Positions 1-7,956 of a stretch of DNA of 64,000 nucleotides are shown here, one piece after another (within the stretch, counting starts at the first letter, position 1; every line of letters begins with the position of its first letter). The notes under the pieces are model-generated. The model was not told the DNA's origin and did not search any database. It worked only from the letters and a program-made list of their open reading frames with translations. The translations under genes were made by a program, and so were the position numbers. This DNA is from an uncultured Atopobiaceae bacterium. Lineage in GTDB: Bacteria > Actinomycetota > Coriobacteriia > Coriobacteriales > Atopobiaceae. Location of the stretch: contig CALULO010000002.1 of the NCBI GenBank assembly GCA_944321515.1, forward strand, positions 103,163 to 167,162, in the 5' to 3' direction.

Positions 1-164
1 TTGACGAGCCGACGAGCAACCTCGACGCGCTCAACGAGGCGGTGATCCTGCGCTCCATCAAGGCCGAGCGCGCCGGGCGCACCGCGCTTCTCGTCTCACA
101 CCGGCCGTCCACGATGCGCATCGCGGACACGGTGGTCAGCGTGGAGAACGGGAGGGTGAGCTGA
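1..164 (+). CDS. ABC transporter ATPase, C-terminal fragment
   Basis: The window opens inside this gene and about 53 codons are visible, ending TGA at 162-164. The piece reads DEPTSNLDALNEA, the Walker B acidic pair followed by the D-loop, and then LLVSHRPST, which carries the H-loop histidine used in ATP hydrolysis. It is therefore the last part of an ABC nucleotide-binding domain. The short distance to the C-terminus fits a transporter whose ATPase domain is C-terminal, such as an exporter half-transporter. Stop and next start overlap as TGATG, so the two genes are probably translationally coupled. The substrate cannot be judged from this fragment. Confidence 0.85.
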   Translation, partial: DEPTSNLDALNEAVILRSIKAERAGRTALLVSHRPSTMRIADTVVSVENGRVS

Positions 165-997
165 TGGCGCGCGTCGACCCCGCCTGCGTGGCGTCCAAGC
201 GCGAGCGTGAGAAGCGCATGGTCTCCGAGATGATTGCGCTCTACTGCCGGAAGAAGCACGGGTCGCGAGGCGCGTCCCGCCGTCGCGGCGAGCTCTGCCC
301 GGAGTGCGCCGAGCTGGCGGAGTACGCCCGCTCCCGCAGCGACCGCTGCCCGTTCATGGAGACCAAGACGTTCTGCTCCAACTGCCGCGTGCACTGCTAC
401 AGGCTCGAGATGCGCGAGAAGATTCGCGAGGTCATGCGCTTCTCCGGCCCGCGGATGATCGTCCGCCACGGGGTAGAGACCAGGGCCGAGAAGAGGCGGC
501 TTGACAGGGAGGAAAAGGGCATGAGCAAGAGGGACGCGATCAAGAGGGACCCGGGCGAGAAGGACCCGGGCGAGAAGGACCCGGGCGAGAAGGACCCGGG
601 CGTGCGCCCCGGCGCCGTGAAGAGGGTGCTGCTGGTGGCTCTGGGCTGCGTGGGGCTGGCGCTCGGCGCGCTGGGGGCGGTGCTGCCGCTCCTGCCGGCC
701 TTCCCGTTCCTGATGCTGGCGGCGTTCTGCTTTGCCAAGAGCTCCGAGCGGCTGAACGCGTGGTTTACGGGCACCAAGCTCTACCGAGACAACCTGGAGA
801 GCTTCGTGGCCGGCCAGGGCATGACGCGTAAGACGAAGGTTCGCATCATGGTCACGGTGACGGTGCTCATGAGCGTCGGCTTTGTCATGATGCACGCGGT
901 GCCGGTGGGCCGCGTGGTGCTGGCCTGCGTGTGGGTGTTCCACATCCTGTACTTCAGCTTTGGCGTGAGGACCAAGCCAGCTCCCTCGGAGGCGTAG
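164..997 (+). CDS. YgbA-type (NO-stimulated promoter family) domain fused to DUF454/YbaN membrane domain
   Basis: The 277-residue protein joins two families usually seen as separate proteins. Residues about 10-105 match the YgbA family, with the YCRKKHG start, LCPECAEL, and a cysteine set at about 45, 48, 62, 71, 74 and 78 that could bind metal. They end in the family's MRFSGPRM motif. Residues about 152-270 are a DUF454 (YbaN-like) inner-membrane domain with a glycine-rich first hydrophobic segment, LPLLPAFPFLM, and two further membrane segments. The joining linker holds three tandem GEKDP units encoded by a perfect 15-bp repeat. In E. coli ygbA responds to nitric oxide; a similar stress role here is only inferred. 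The start overlaps the upstream ABC gene. Confidence 0.75.
   Translation: MARVDPACVASKREREKRMVSEMIALYCRKKHGSRGASRRRGELCPECAELAEYARSRSDRCPFMETKTFCSNCRVHCYRLEMREKIREVMRFSGPRMIVRHGVETRAEKRRLDREEKGMSKRDAIKRDPGEKDPGEKDPGEKDPGVRPGAVKRVLLVALGCVGLALGALGAVLPLLPAFPFLMLAAFCFAKSSERLNAWFTGTKLYRDNLESFVAGQGMTRKTKVRIMVTVTVLMSVGFVMMHAVPVGRVVLACVWVFHILYFSFGVRTKPAPSEA
554..598 (+). repeat. 15-bp tandem repeat of the GGCGAGAAGGAC motif (3 copies)
   Basis: Three perfect copies of GGCGAGAAGGACCCG start at 554, 569 and 584. They encode the GEKDP repeats in the linker of the YgbA-DUF454 fusion. The unit is the same oligomer that recurs throughout the window in intergenic DNA. Confidence 0.95.
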
Positions 998-1073
998 GGC
1001 GATCCCTTGCCGGCTGGAGGTTGGCGGCGAGCTGGGACGCAAGTGCGTGGCGCTCGGGCGACGGGGCGGGAGC

Positions 1074-1103
1074 TGAGCATGGGCGGCCCCCGACGTGTAC
1101 AAT
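1074..1103 (+). promoter_or_regulatory. possible prfC promoter
   Basis: TACAAT at 1098-1103 is a good -10 hexamer, about 37 bp before the prfC start. A weak -35-like TGAGCA lies at 1074-1079 with an 18-bp spacer. No other gene lies between, so it would serve prfC. Confidence 0.35.
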
Positions 1104-1139
1104 ACCTGCGGTCAATTCCAGCTGATGAAATGAGGACCC

Positions 1140-2753
1140 ATGCCAAGCCTCGCGGAGGAGATTACTTCTCGGCGCACTTTCGCCATCATCTCACACCCGG
1201 ACGCGGGCAAGACCACGCTCACCGAGAAGCTGCTGCTCTACACCGGCAGCATCCAGACCGCCGGCTCGGTCAAGGGCAAGTCCAGCGCCAAGCACGCCGT
1301 GTCCGACTGGATGGACATCGAGAAGCAGCGCGGAATCTCGGTGACGTCGTCGGTACTTCAGTTCACCTACAACGGGTGCTGCGTCAACATCCTGGACACC
1401 CCCGGCCACCAGGACTTCTCCGAGGACACCTACCGCACGCTCATGGCGGCAGACTCCGCCGTCATGGTCATCGACGGCGCCAAGGGCGTCGAGGCACAGA
1501 CGGTCAAGCTCTTCAAGGTGTGCGCGATGCGCGGCATCCCCATCTTCACCTTCGTCAACAAGCTCGACCACGAGACGCGCGACCCGTTCGACCTCATGGA
1601 GGAGATCGAGAACGTCCTCGGCATCGGGACCTACCCGATGAACTGGCCCATCGGCAACGGCCGCACCTTCCGCGGCGTCTTCGACCGCGCGAGCCGCCAC
1701 GTCCTGGCCTTCGAGGGAGACGGCCGCGCCAACGCCACCAAGCGCGTGAACGAGATCGAGGCGGAGCTCGGTGACCCGGCGCTTGACGCGCTGGTCGGCG
1801 AGGAGAACCACCGCAACCTTATGGACGACATCGAGCTGCTTGACGGCGCCGACCACGAGTTCGACCTCGAGGCCGTGCGGACCGGCAAGCTCTCCCCGGT
1901 GTTCTTCGGCTCGGCGCTCACCAACTTCGGCGTAGAGCCGTTCCTGCGCGACTTCCTGCGCCTGGCGCCGGCACCCGCCGCGCACACGGACGCCGAGACG
2001 GGCGAGACCGTGGACCCCGCGAGCGACGTCTTCTCCGGCTTCGTCTTCAAGATCCAGGCCAACATGGACAAGAACCACCGCGACCGCATCGCGTTCCTGC
2101 GCATCTGCTCGGGCAAGTTCCAGCGCGGCATGGACGCCTGGCACGTGCAGGGCGACCGCAAGGTCAAGCTGGCCACGGGCACCGCGATGATGGCGGACGA
2201 CCGCGCCACCGTGGACGAGGCGTACGCCGGCGACATCGTGGGCCTCTTCGACCCCGGCATCTTCTCCATCGGCGACACGCTCTGCACGCCGGGGAAGCAC
2301 GTGCGCTACGCCGGCATCCCCACGTTCGCGCCGGAGCACTTCGCGCGCATCAGCCAGGTGGACACGCTCAAGCGCAAGCAGTTCGTGAAGGGCATGGAGG
2401 AGCTCGCGCAGGAGGGCGCCGTGCAGATCTTCCGCGAACTCGGCGCCGGCATGGAGAGCGTGATCGTGGGCGTGGTGGGCGTGCTGCAGTTCGAGGTGCT
2501 CGAGCAGCGGCTCAAGAGCGAGTACCACGTCGAGGTCTACCGCCAGGCGCTGCCCTACACGGAGGTCCGCTGGGTGGAGAACCCTGCCGACGAGCTCGAC
2601 GTGCGCAGCCTCAACCTCACGCGCGAGACGCTGCGCGTGGAGAACATGCGCGGGGAGCGGCTGCTGCTGTTCACGAGCTCCTGGAACCTCGACTGGGCGG
2701 TCGAGCACAACGAGGGCCTACGCCTCTCCGAGTTCGGCAACGTGACGTTCTAG
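1140..2753 (+). CDS. prfC: peptide chain release factor 3
   Basis: The 537-residue GTPase recycles release factors RF1/RF2 from the ribosome after termination and acts in the cytoplasm. All G motifs are present: HPDAGKTT at about 19-26, RGIS at 64-67, DTPGH at 86-90 and NKLD at 140-143. The long insert after NKLD, the FPMN-like YPMNWPIGNG stretch and the EVLEQRLKSEY region near the C-terminus distinguish RF3 from EF-G. Length agrees with the family (about 530). The ATG follows an ATGAGGA ribosome-binding stretch. It stands alone, with a weak promoter upstream and a convergent neighbour downstream. Confidence 0.95.
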   Translation: MPSLAEEITSRRTFAIISHPDAGKTTLTEKLLLYTGSIQTAGSVKGKSSAKHAVSDWMDIEKQRGISVTSSVLQFTYNGCCVNILDTPGHQDFSEDTYRTLMAADSAVMVIDGAKGVEAQTVKLFKVCAMRGIPIFTFVNKLDHETRDPFDLMEEIENVLGIGTYPMNWPIGNGRTFRGVFDRASRHVLAFEGDGRANATKRVNEIEAELGDPALDALVGEENHRNLMDDIELLDGADHEFDLEAVRTGKLSPVFFGSALTNFGVEPFLRDFLRLAPAPAAHTDAETGETVDPASDVFSGFVFKIQANMDKNHRDRIAFLRICSGKFQRGMDAWHVQGDRKVKLATGTAMMADDRATVDEAYAGDIVGLFDPGIFSIGDTLCTPGKHVRYAGIPTFAPEHFARISQVDTLKRKQFVKGMEELAQEGAVQIFRELGAGMESVIVGVVGVLQFEVLEQRLKSEYHVEVYRQALPYTEVRWVENPADELDVRSLNLTRETLRVENMRGERLLLFTSSWNLDWAVEHNEGLRLSEFGNVTF

Positions 2754-2798
2754 CGGCGGGCGCCCGGCGCGGCCGAGGCGGCCGGCGCCTAGCCCCGG

Positions 2799-3470
2799 CT
2801 ACCGCTCCAGCTTGCGGACGACCTCAATCGCGGGATCCACGCCGGCGGCGAAGGCGTCGAAGTCCGCGTAGCTCCCGACAATGCTGCCGTAGTGGATGGG
2901 CACCGCGACGCGCGGGCGCAACGCGTTCACGAGCTCGGCGGCCTGACGCGCGTCCATCGTGTAGGTGCCGCCGACGGGGACGAGCGCGACGTCGCAGCTC
3001 ACGGTCTCGTTGTCAGGGTTCTGGTCCGTGTCCCCGGCGCAGTAGTAGCGTGTGGGGTCGTCGTCCACGGTGAGCACGTAGCCGAGCCAGCCGTTCCCCT
3101 TCGGGTGCATGCCCAGGCGCTCGGGCTCCACGTTGTAGGCGGCCACGGCCTCCACGACGAGCCCGGGCAGCTCGACCCTCTCGCCGGCGCTCATGAGGTG
3201 GGTCTGCGCCGCCCCCAGCCCTGCGACGTCGTCGGCCATGGAGGCGGGCGCCACGAGCACGGTCTTCTCGCCCATTACGCGCGCGGCGTCATCGGGGGAG
3301 AGATGGTCGTAGTGGGCGTGGGTGATGAGCAGGTAGTCCGCATCGTGTGCGGGCTCGGAGTCGTCGAGGTGGAAGGGGTCGAGGTAGACCACCGTGCCGC
3401 CCGCGCCCTCGATGCGGATGGCGCTCTGGGTGAACACGCGAACGTTGGCAAGGCTCAGGCTCTCGGACAT
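2799..3470 (-). CDS. MBL-fold metal-dependent hydrolase
   Basis: The 223-residue protein carries the metallo-beta-lactamase signature HAHYDH at residues 51-56, which binds a dinuclear metal centre. Later metal-ligand positions are also visible in AGDTD (about 145) and PIHYG (about 193). The N-terminal AIRIEG and VYLDPF pattern is typical of the small UPF0173-like cytoplasmic hydrolases. The substrate is unknown. It is transcribed convergently with prfC, leaving 45 bp between the stops. No partner gene indicates a pathway. Confidence 0.85.
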   Translation of the reverse strand: MSESLSLANVRVFTQSAIRIEGAGGTVVYLDPFHLDDSEPAHDADYLLITHAHYDHLSPDDAARVMGEKTVLVAPASMADDVAGLGAAQTHLMSAGERVELPGLVVEAVAAYNVEPERLGMHPKGNGWLGYVLTVDDDPTRYYCAGDTDQNPDNETVSCDVALVPVGGTYTMDARQAAELVNALRPRVAVPIHYGSIVGSYADFDAFAAGVDPAIEVVRKLER

Positions 3471-3608
3471 GACGGCTCCCTTCCGTGGGCGACCAGGCGG
3501 TCCTGGTCCAATCTTTCCCCATTGTAGGGCGACGAGAGGCGCGCCCTTGCCGCGCGCCTCTGTGCTGGCTCGGGCGATGATGGGCGTGCTTTCTGCCGGC
3601 GGACTTCT

Positions 3609-4397
3609 CTACTGGTGCACCGTGCTGAGGAACGCCTGCTCAAGCCGTGCCACGAGCGGGTAGGGGAGCAGCTTGGACGCCGCGTAGAACGCGCGCATGT
3701 CCGCCGAGGGGATGCAGAGCGCCCTCCCGTCGCGCGCCGCCGCGAGCCCGCGCCGCGCGACACGTCCCACCTCCTCGAAGCCGGTGAGCCGTGACATGCC
3801 GACCGCCACGTCGTCGGCGACGGCGTGGTCAAGGAAGCCGGTGTGCATGAACTTTGGGCAGAGCGCGGTGACGTGGATGTCCACGGGACCAAGCTCCTCG
3901 TTGAGCGCGCGGGAGAAGTCCAGCACAAAGCGCTTGGCTGCCGAGTAGGTTGCGAGGCCCGGCTGCGGCACGAAGGAGGCCACGCTCGCCACGTTGAGGA
4001 TGCGAGAGCCTCCCTGCATGTAGGGCAGCGTGCGGTACGTGAGCTCCACGGGCGCCAGTATGAGCAGACGCACCATGTCCGCCGCCGCGCCGGCCGGCTG
4101 GTCGCAGAAGGCCCCGAACGTCCCGAAGCCGGCGTTGTTGACGAGAAGCACCACGCGTGCCGCCGGCTGCTCGGCGAGCGCCTGCTCAAGGACGTCGAAC
4201 GAGGAGCGGTCGGTGAGGTCGAGGGCGAACGTGCGGACGGGCGTGGTGCACGTGTCGGCGAGCGCCTGGAGCCTCTCGGTGCTTCTCGCCACCGCCCAGA
4301 TCTGGTCGAGCCTGCCGAACGCCCCTGCGTCGAGCTGGCGCACGACCTCGGCGCCGAGTCCCGACGAGGCTCCCGTTACGATGGCGATGCTGGTCAT
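3609..4397 (-). CDS. short-chain dehydrogenase/reductase
   Basis: I start the protein (262 residues) at 4397 rather than at the longer open frame because GGGAGAAGGAG lies just upstream and the Rossmann fold begins at once. The NAD(P)-binding motif TGASSGLG is at residues 8-15. NNAG, the catalytic serine in NVASVAS and the YSAAK active-site pair follow in the classical SDR order. The C-terminal part resembles the DltE/YqjQ-like subgroup of broad-specificity oxidoreductases, but the substrate is unknown. The gene is single and is followed by a repeat-rich region shared with a divergent membrane-protein gene. Confidence 0.85.
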   Translation of the reverse strand: MTSIAIVTGASSGLGAEVVRQLDAGAFGRLDQIWAVARSTERLQALADTCTTPVRTFALDLTDRSSFDVLEQALAEQPAARVVLLVNNAGFGTFGAFCDQPAGAAADMVRLLILAPVELTYRTLPYMQGGSRILNVASVASFVPQPGLATYSAAKRFVLDFSRALNEELGPVDIHVTALCPKFMHTGFLDHAVADDVAVGMSRLTGFEEVGRVARRGLAAARDGRALCIPSADMRAFYAASKLLPYPLVARLEQAFLSTVHQ

Positions 4398-4636
4398 GTC
4401 TGCTCCTTCTCCCTGTGTCCTCGTGTCCCGCTGGTGGGCGGGGCTGTCAGTGCAGCCCCGGCGGTGGGTGCGCCGCCGGGGCAGCTCCGCCGGCGGGGTC
4501 GTCGGCGGGCGGGGGATGTGCGCCATTATGGCACGCGGGGAGGTCCGGGCGCGGTGGTGGCGTCGGCAACGCTTTGGGCGCGCCGGCGACAGCCGCCCTT
4601 GGCAACCGCATTCCGGCAACAGCACCCCGGCAACCG

Positions 4637-4721
4637 CCGCGTTTTTCTAAGCGGCCTTCTACCTGCGAATTTGCAGAAAAAGCAGGTAGATAGTGTTATT
4701 TTTCTGCTTAGGAAAACGCGG
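4637..4721. repeat. nested inverted repeat, MITE-like, 85 bp
   Basis: Arms CCGCGTTTTTCTAAGCGG (4637-4654) and CTGCTTAGGAAAACGCGG (4704-4721) are inverted with 16 of 18 bases paired. A second inverted pair, CTACCTGC (4659-4666) and GCAGGTAG (4682-4689), is nested inside. The element is AT-rich compared with its surroundings. No transposase or clear target duplication was seen. Confidence 0.75.
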
Positions 4722-4755
4722 TTATTGCTGGGTTTGCGTTGCTGAAAGAATGCAC

Positions 4756-4783
4756 TTGCGTCCTAAGTGCCTAGGAATATAAT
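4756..4783 (+). promoter_or_regulatory. promoter for the 4945 membrane protein gene
   Basis: TTGCGT (4756-4761) and a perfect TATAAT (4778-4783) are separated by 16 bp, a strong housekeeping-type promoter. A small hairpin GCACTT/AAGTGC overlaps the spacer. Transcription would begin near 4790, so the 17-bp repeats would lie in the 5' leader. Confidence 0.6.
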
Positions 4784-4795
4784 CCCCGTACGCCC

Positions 4796-4914
4796 GGCCG
4801 CGGGTCACATCCGGCCGCGGGCAATGTTGGGCTGCGGGTCACATCCGGCTGCGGGTCACATCCGGCTGCGGGCCACGCCCGGCCGCGGGCGGCGTTGGGC
4901 TGGGCGCCGGTCGG
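4796..4914. repeat. 17-bp tandem repeat, about 7 units
   Basis: Seven consecutive 17-bp units start at 4796, each beginning GGCYGCGGG. Units 3 and 4 are identical (GGCTGCGGGTCACATCC) and the last is degenerate. The array lies between the promoter and the start of the membrane-protein gene. Confidence 0.9.
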
Positions 4915-4944
4915 CTGTCGGCGCGTCACGTCACGGAGGCGGTC

Positions 4945-5634
4945 ATGGAGAGCGTTATCCCCTTAATCATCGGCGGGCTCATCGTCCTTCTCGGAGGGTA
5001 CATGGCGGCGACGGGAGACGTCCGCCCGCTGCACGGCTACCACTACGCGACTACGTCCCCGAGCGAGCTCCCGCTCCTTGCGCGTGAGACGGGTGTCTGC
5101 CTGGCGGTTACGGGCGTGGGCTGCATGCTCGCGGCGCCGACGCCGCTGCCAAACGAGGCCGAGGTGGTGGGCGTCGTCCTGCTTGCGGCGGGAATCGTCG
5201 GCGCAATAGTCTCCATCGTGCTGCACAACGGCGGGCTCGTCACGTTTGCGCCGGGAGCGGGCCTCGCCGGCCTAGGCCCGCGCGCCTCTGCCGTGGTCTG
5301 CGTCGTCGTGGGCGCGCTGCTCTCGCTCGTCGGCTTCGTCCCCGGAGCATACATGCTCCTCACGCACGACGTGAGCGCACTGCACAGCTACCACTACGCC
5401 AACGTTGCGGAGGCGGAAATCCCGGCGTTTGCCACGGGCGAGGGCCTCTCGATGATGGGCCTCGGCCTGGCGATCCTCGTCTTCATGGTCTCGCTGGCGG
5501 GCATGGCCTCGCGACGGCCGGCCCCCCGCTGGTCCAAGGTGCTGACGGTTGTGAGCGTCGTGCTCCTTGCGGCGAGCCTCGCGGCCCTGCTGCTCGTCAT
5601 CGTCTGCTTCAACGGCTCGCTCGTGGCGGAGTAG
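4945..5634 (+). CDS. membrane protein with internal duplication (LHxYHY motif), unknown function
   Basis: I do not recognise this 229-residue integral membrane protein. It has about six hydrophobic segments and is clearly two-fold repeated. LHGYHY at 29-34 corresponds to LHSYHY at 146-151, each after a G/HDV sequence and followed by an acidic loop ending in a G-G helix start. VLHNGGLV near 93-99 mirrors VCFNGSLV near 220-227. The conserved histidines and tyrosines in short extracytoplasmic-type loops could bind a ligand or metal. It has its own promoter and a long repeat-containing leader, and is convergent with the AraC gene. Confidence 0.7.
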   Translation: MESVIPLIIGGLIVLLGGYMAATGDVRPLHGYHYATTSPSELPLLARETGVCLAVTGVGCMLAAPTPLPNEAEVVGVVLLAAGIVGAIVSIVLHNGGLVTFAPGAGLAGLGPRASAVVCVVVGALLSLVGFVPGAYMLLTHDVSALHSYHYANVAEAEIPAFATGEGLSMMGLGLAILVFMVSLAGMASRRPAPRWSKVLTVVSVVLLAASLAALLLVIVCFNGSLVAE

Positions 5635-5656
5635 GGCCGGCGAGAAGAACCCGGCC
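5635..5656. repeat. GGCGAGAAGAAC motif in a hairpin loop
   Basis: GGCCGG (5635-5640) and CCGGCC (5651-5656) form a 6-bp perfect stem around the loop CGAGAAGAAC. It begins at the stop codon of the membrane-protein gene and could act in its 3' end formation, though no T-run follows. Confidence 0.7.
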
Positions 5657-5729
5657 TGGTCCGGCCCACCAGCCCCGCTCGTCCCGCTCGCCCGGCCCGA
5701 TCGTTCCGGCCCGCCCATCCGGCGCGCCC

Positions 5730-6593
5730 TCAGCCCCTCCCGACCGCTCCCTCGCGCCGGTAGGTCCCCGGGGTCACGCCGTAGGCACGCAGGAACACCC
5801 GGTTGAAGTAGCTCTGCTGGGAGAACCCGCACGCGTGAGCGATGGCTGCCACGGAGTCGTCCGTCTGGCGCAGCCGCGCCGCTGCCACTTCGAGCCGGTA
5901 GTCGATGAGATGGGCCACCGGTGAGCGGCTCGTGTAGCGGGCGAAGAGCCTGGAGCAGGTGCTCTTGCTCACGCTGCCCGCCGCGGCGATATCCTCCAGT
6001 TGCACGTTCTCCGCAAAGTGCTCCCGCACGTAGGCCATCATGCGGCGGAGCGTCTCGAGGTTGGAGTCGACGGGCTCCGGCGCGGCGTCGCGCTCGGCCA
6101 GTACGCAGCTGAGCTGGCGGAAGATCTGGAAGCAGCGCGCCATGACCTCCAGCTCAAAGGCGTGCGGCCTCTCGCGCAGCAGCACCTCCACGTCTTTGAG
6201 GTAGCCGCGGATGCGCTCCGCGCGGCCCTGGCTCGCCCTCAGCAGGACGTGGCTGAACGCGGCCTCGTCAAGCACGGGCCGTACGCACGCCTCGAAGACG
6301 CGCGGGCTCTGCGCGAGGACGCCCGTGTCGATGACGAGGGTCATGCAGTCGCCCGGGGCGTTGTCCGCCGCCATGAGGTGGTGGACCTGGCGACGGTTCA
6401 CAAAGCAGAGGTCGCCCTTGCCCAGCAGGAACGTCTCCTGGTTGGTCTGGCAGCGCAGCCGCCCTCGGGTGACGCAGACGAGCTCGATCGCGTCATGCCA
6501 GTGCGCGAGCTCGCCGCCGGCGGCCATGTGCGCCGTGTCGGTGTGCTCCAGGAGGACGGGAAGCTCGGGCGAGGTCTGTGAGAGGGCGTTCAC
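5730..6593 (-). CDS. AraC-family transcriptional regulator
   Basis: This is a 287-residue regulator. The first 150 residues form a cupin-type sensing domain (HTDTAHMAAGGELAHWHD and a VNRRQVHHL pattern). The C-terminal 100 residues contain the two AraC helix-turn-helix units, ending in GFSQQSYFNRVFLRAYGVTP, the family signature. The ligand is unknown. It is divergent from dps, with 163 bp between the starts, so it may control dps or itself from that region. The short C-terminal tail after TPGTYRR is normal. Confidence 0.85.
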   Translation of the reverse strand: MNALSQTSPELPVLLEHTDTAHMAAGGELAHWHDAIELVCVTRGRLRCQTNQETFLLGKGDLCFVNRRQVHHLMAADNAPGDCMTLVIDTGVLAQSPRVFEACVRPVLDEAAFSHVLLRASQGRAERIRGYLKDVEVLLRERPHAFELEVMARCFQIFRQLSCVLAERDAAPEPVDSNLETLRRMMAYVREHFAENVQLEDIAAAGSVSKSTCSRLFARYTSRSPVAHLIDYRLEVAAARLRQTDDSVAAIAHACGFSQQSYFNRVFLRAYGVTPGTYRREGAVGRG

Positions 6594-6756
6594 GAGGCTC
6601 CTTTGCCGTCGGTCTCGGGATGCGGGACCTCATCGTTATCTAATACCTGTATTGAGAAGATAGTATAACTTAATGAGCAGCAAATGCTATATCGAAGTCC
6701 TGACAAAGCATATCGTACTAATCAGCAAATGCAACCTACAAGAAAGGGGAACCACC
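6594..6756. promoter_or_regulatory. divergent regulatory region between araC-type gene and dps
   Basis: This AT-rich stretch must hold both promoters. AATAC-CT-GTATT (6642-6653) is a near-perfect inverted repeat suited to a dimeric regulator. CAGCAAATGC is directly repeated at 6678-6687 and 6723-6732, 45 bp apart. TATAAC at 6664-6669 is a possible -10 element. Which protein binds is not shown by the sequence. Confidence 0.45.
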
Positions 6757-7182
6757 ATGGAGTCCAAGATGAACGCCTTCCTGTCCGATCTCGTCGTCGA
6801 GTACCACAAGCTCCAGAGCCTGCACTGGTACGTGCGCGGCCCCGAGTTCTTCCAGGCCCACGCCAAGCTCGAGGAGTACTACGACGGCGTCCGCAACCTG
6901 GTTGACGACGTGGCCGAGGCCATGCTCATGGAGGGCCTGAGGCCGGTCTCTCGCCTGGCGGACTTCCTTGCGCAGGCGCAGGTCAAGGAGGCCTCGGGCG
7001 AGTTCGTGGACGCTTCGGCCGTCGTGGAGGTCGTGCTGGCGGACTTCCAGCTGCTGCTCGACGAGGCAAAGGAGGTCAAGCGCGCCGCCGAGGAGGCGGG
7101 AAGCGACCTCGTGGCCGCCAAGGCGGACGGCTACATCGAGCACTTCTCCAAGGCGGTCTGGATGCTCGGCCAGAGCCGCTAG
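6757..7182 (+). CDS. dps: Dps-family ferritin-like protein
   Basis: This 141-residue four-helix protein of the Dps family stores iron by oxidising Fe2+ with peroxide and can shield DNA. The diagnostic pattern LQSLHWYVRGPEFFQAHAKLEEYYD occupies about residues 19-43. It supplies the ferroxidase ligands shared between subunits (H23, H35 and the acidic residues near 39-43). I use the ATG at 6757 after AAAGGGG, because the longer open frame adds an unrelated low-GC leader. No lysine-rich DNA-binding tail is present, so DNA binding is doubtful. The divergent AraC gene is the obvious candidate regulator. Confidence 0.88.
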   Translation: MESKMNAFLSDLVVEYHKLQSLHWYVRGPEFFQAHAKLEEYYDGVRNLVDDVAEAMLMEGLRPVSRLADFLAQAQVKEASGEFVDASAVVEVVLADFQLLLDEAKEVKRAAEEAGSDLVAAKADGYIEHFSKAVWMLGQSR

Positions 7183-7241
7183 CCGCCTGGCCCCGCCTCC
7201 TGGCCGGCGATAAGGCCCTTGACCGAAGAGAGGGTTCGGCC

Positions 7242-7273
7242 GGCGAGAAGGACCCCCAACCGGCGAGAAGGAC
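7242..7273. repeat. two direct copies of GGCGAGAAGGACCC
   Basis: Copies start at 7242 and 7262, 20 bp apart in the same orientation, each preceded by CC. They lie between the convergent dps and universal stress genes, outside any credible coding sequence. Confidence 0.9.
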
Positions 7274-7283
7274 CCCAGTTGAC

Positions 7284-7316
7284 GAGGCCCCCGCGTCCCC
7301 GTGGCGTGGGGGCCTC
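7284..7316. terminator. hairpin between convergent dps and usp genes
   Basis: GAGGCCCCCGCG (7284-7295) pairs with CGTGGGGGCCTC (7305-7316) over 12 positions with one wobble. No T-run follows on either strand, so it is a possible bidirectional terminator or transcript-stabilising hairpin. Confidence 0.5.
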
Positions 7317-7368
7317 GCTGCTGCGAATCGAGCTTGACGCTCCTATGCGCGCTGGACGCCCGCTGACC

Positions 7369-7842
7369 TTATTTGATCGTCATCACCGGAACGTCGACCG
7401 AGCGCAGCACGCCGAAGCTCACGCTGCCGAGCATCCCGCGCAGCGCGCCGAGGCCACGGCGTCCCATCACCACCAGGTCGATGTCACGGCTCTCCACGTA
7501 GTCGGCGATGCCCTCGACGGGGGACCCCGCAATCACAGCGTCCGCCACGATCTTGCACTGAGCGTCGTCGCGCGACTGGTCGATGACCTCCTGCACGTCT
7601 GCCACGGTGCGCTCCACCGCGGAGTCCATGATGCGCTCGTAGGTCGTGGGGTCGGTGACGGCGTACGGCGTCTCGAAGCCCTCGCCCAGCAGCGTGGGGT
7701 TGGGCAGCGCCGCGGACGGGATGACGGTCACCACGTGCACCTTCGCCTCTGGGTACTGGCCCGCCATGCCCAGCGCGACGTGCAGGGCGCTCTTGGCGTG
7801 CTCAGACTCGTCGTAGGGAACCAGGATGTTCTTGAAGAACAT
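7369..7842 (-). CDS. universal stress protein (UspA family)
   Basis: The 157-residue cytoplasmic protein begins FKNILVPYDESEHAKSAL, the typical Usp first strand with the ATP-contacting aspartate. It ends with the nucleotide-binding motif GRRGLGALRGMLGS, matching G-x2-G-x9-G-S. It is therefore probably an ATP-binding Usp involved in stress survival. Length is normal for a single-domain Usp. Its nearest neighbour on the same strand is the AlkD-like gene, 114 bp upstream. Confidence 0.9.
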   Translation of the reverse strand: MFFKNILVPYDESEHAKSALHVALGMAGQYPEAKVHVVTVIPSAALPNPTLLGEGFETPYAVTDPTTYERIMDSAVERTVADVQEVIDQSRDDAQCKIVADAVIAGSPVEGIADYVESRDIDLVVMGRRGLGALRGMLGSVSFGVLRSVDVPVMTIK

Positions 7843-7956
7843 GGCGACCTCCTTCGAACGCCGTGAACCAACGCACCTACCTGCGTTATACCCCTGCTCG
7901 GCGCGCGGGGCGGATTGGTCGGCGAGCGTGGGCGAGAAGCCCGGGGATGGCGCGGC

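Larger units (their letters stand above)
4398..4944. other. repeat-rich 547-bp intergenic region
   Basis: No convincing gene lies between the SDR and the membrane protein, which diverge. The stretch holds a nested inverted repeat (4637-4721), a recognisable promoter (4756-4783) and a 17-bp tandem repeat (4796-4914). The inverted-repeat part is markedly AT-richer than its surroundings. Confidence 0.7.

Noticed and set aside
1191..2708. Long reverse-strand open frame across prfC (505 codons)
   Set aside because: It is the antisense shadow of a conserved gene in high-GC DNA, with low-complexity Ala/His/Val translation and no ribosome-binding site.
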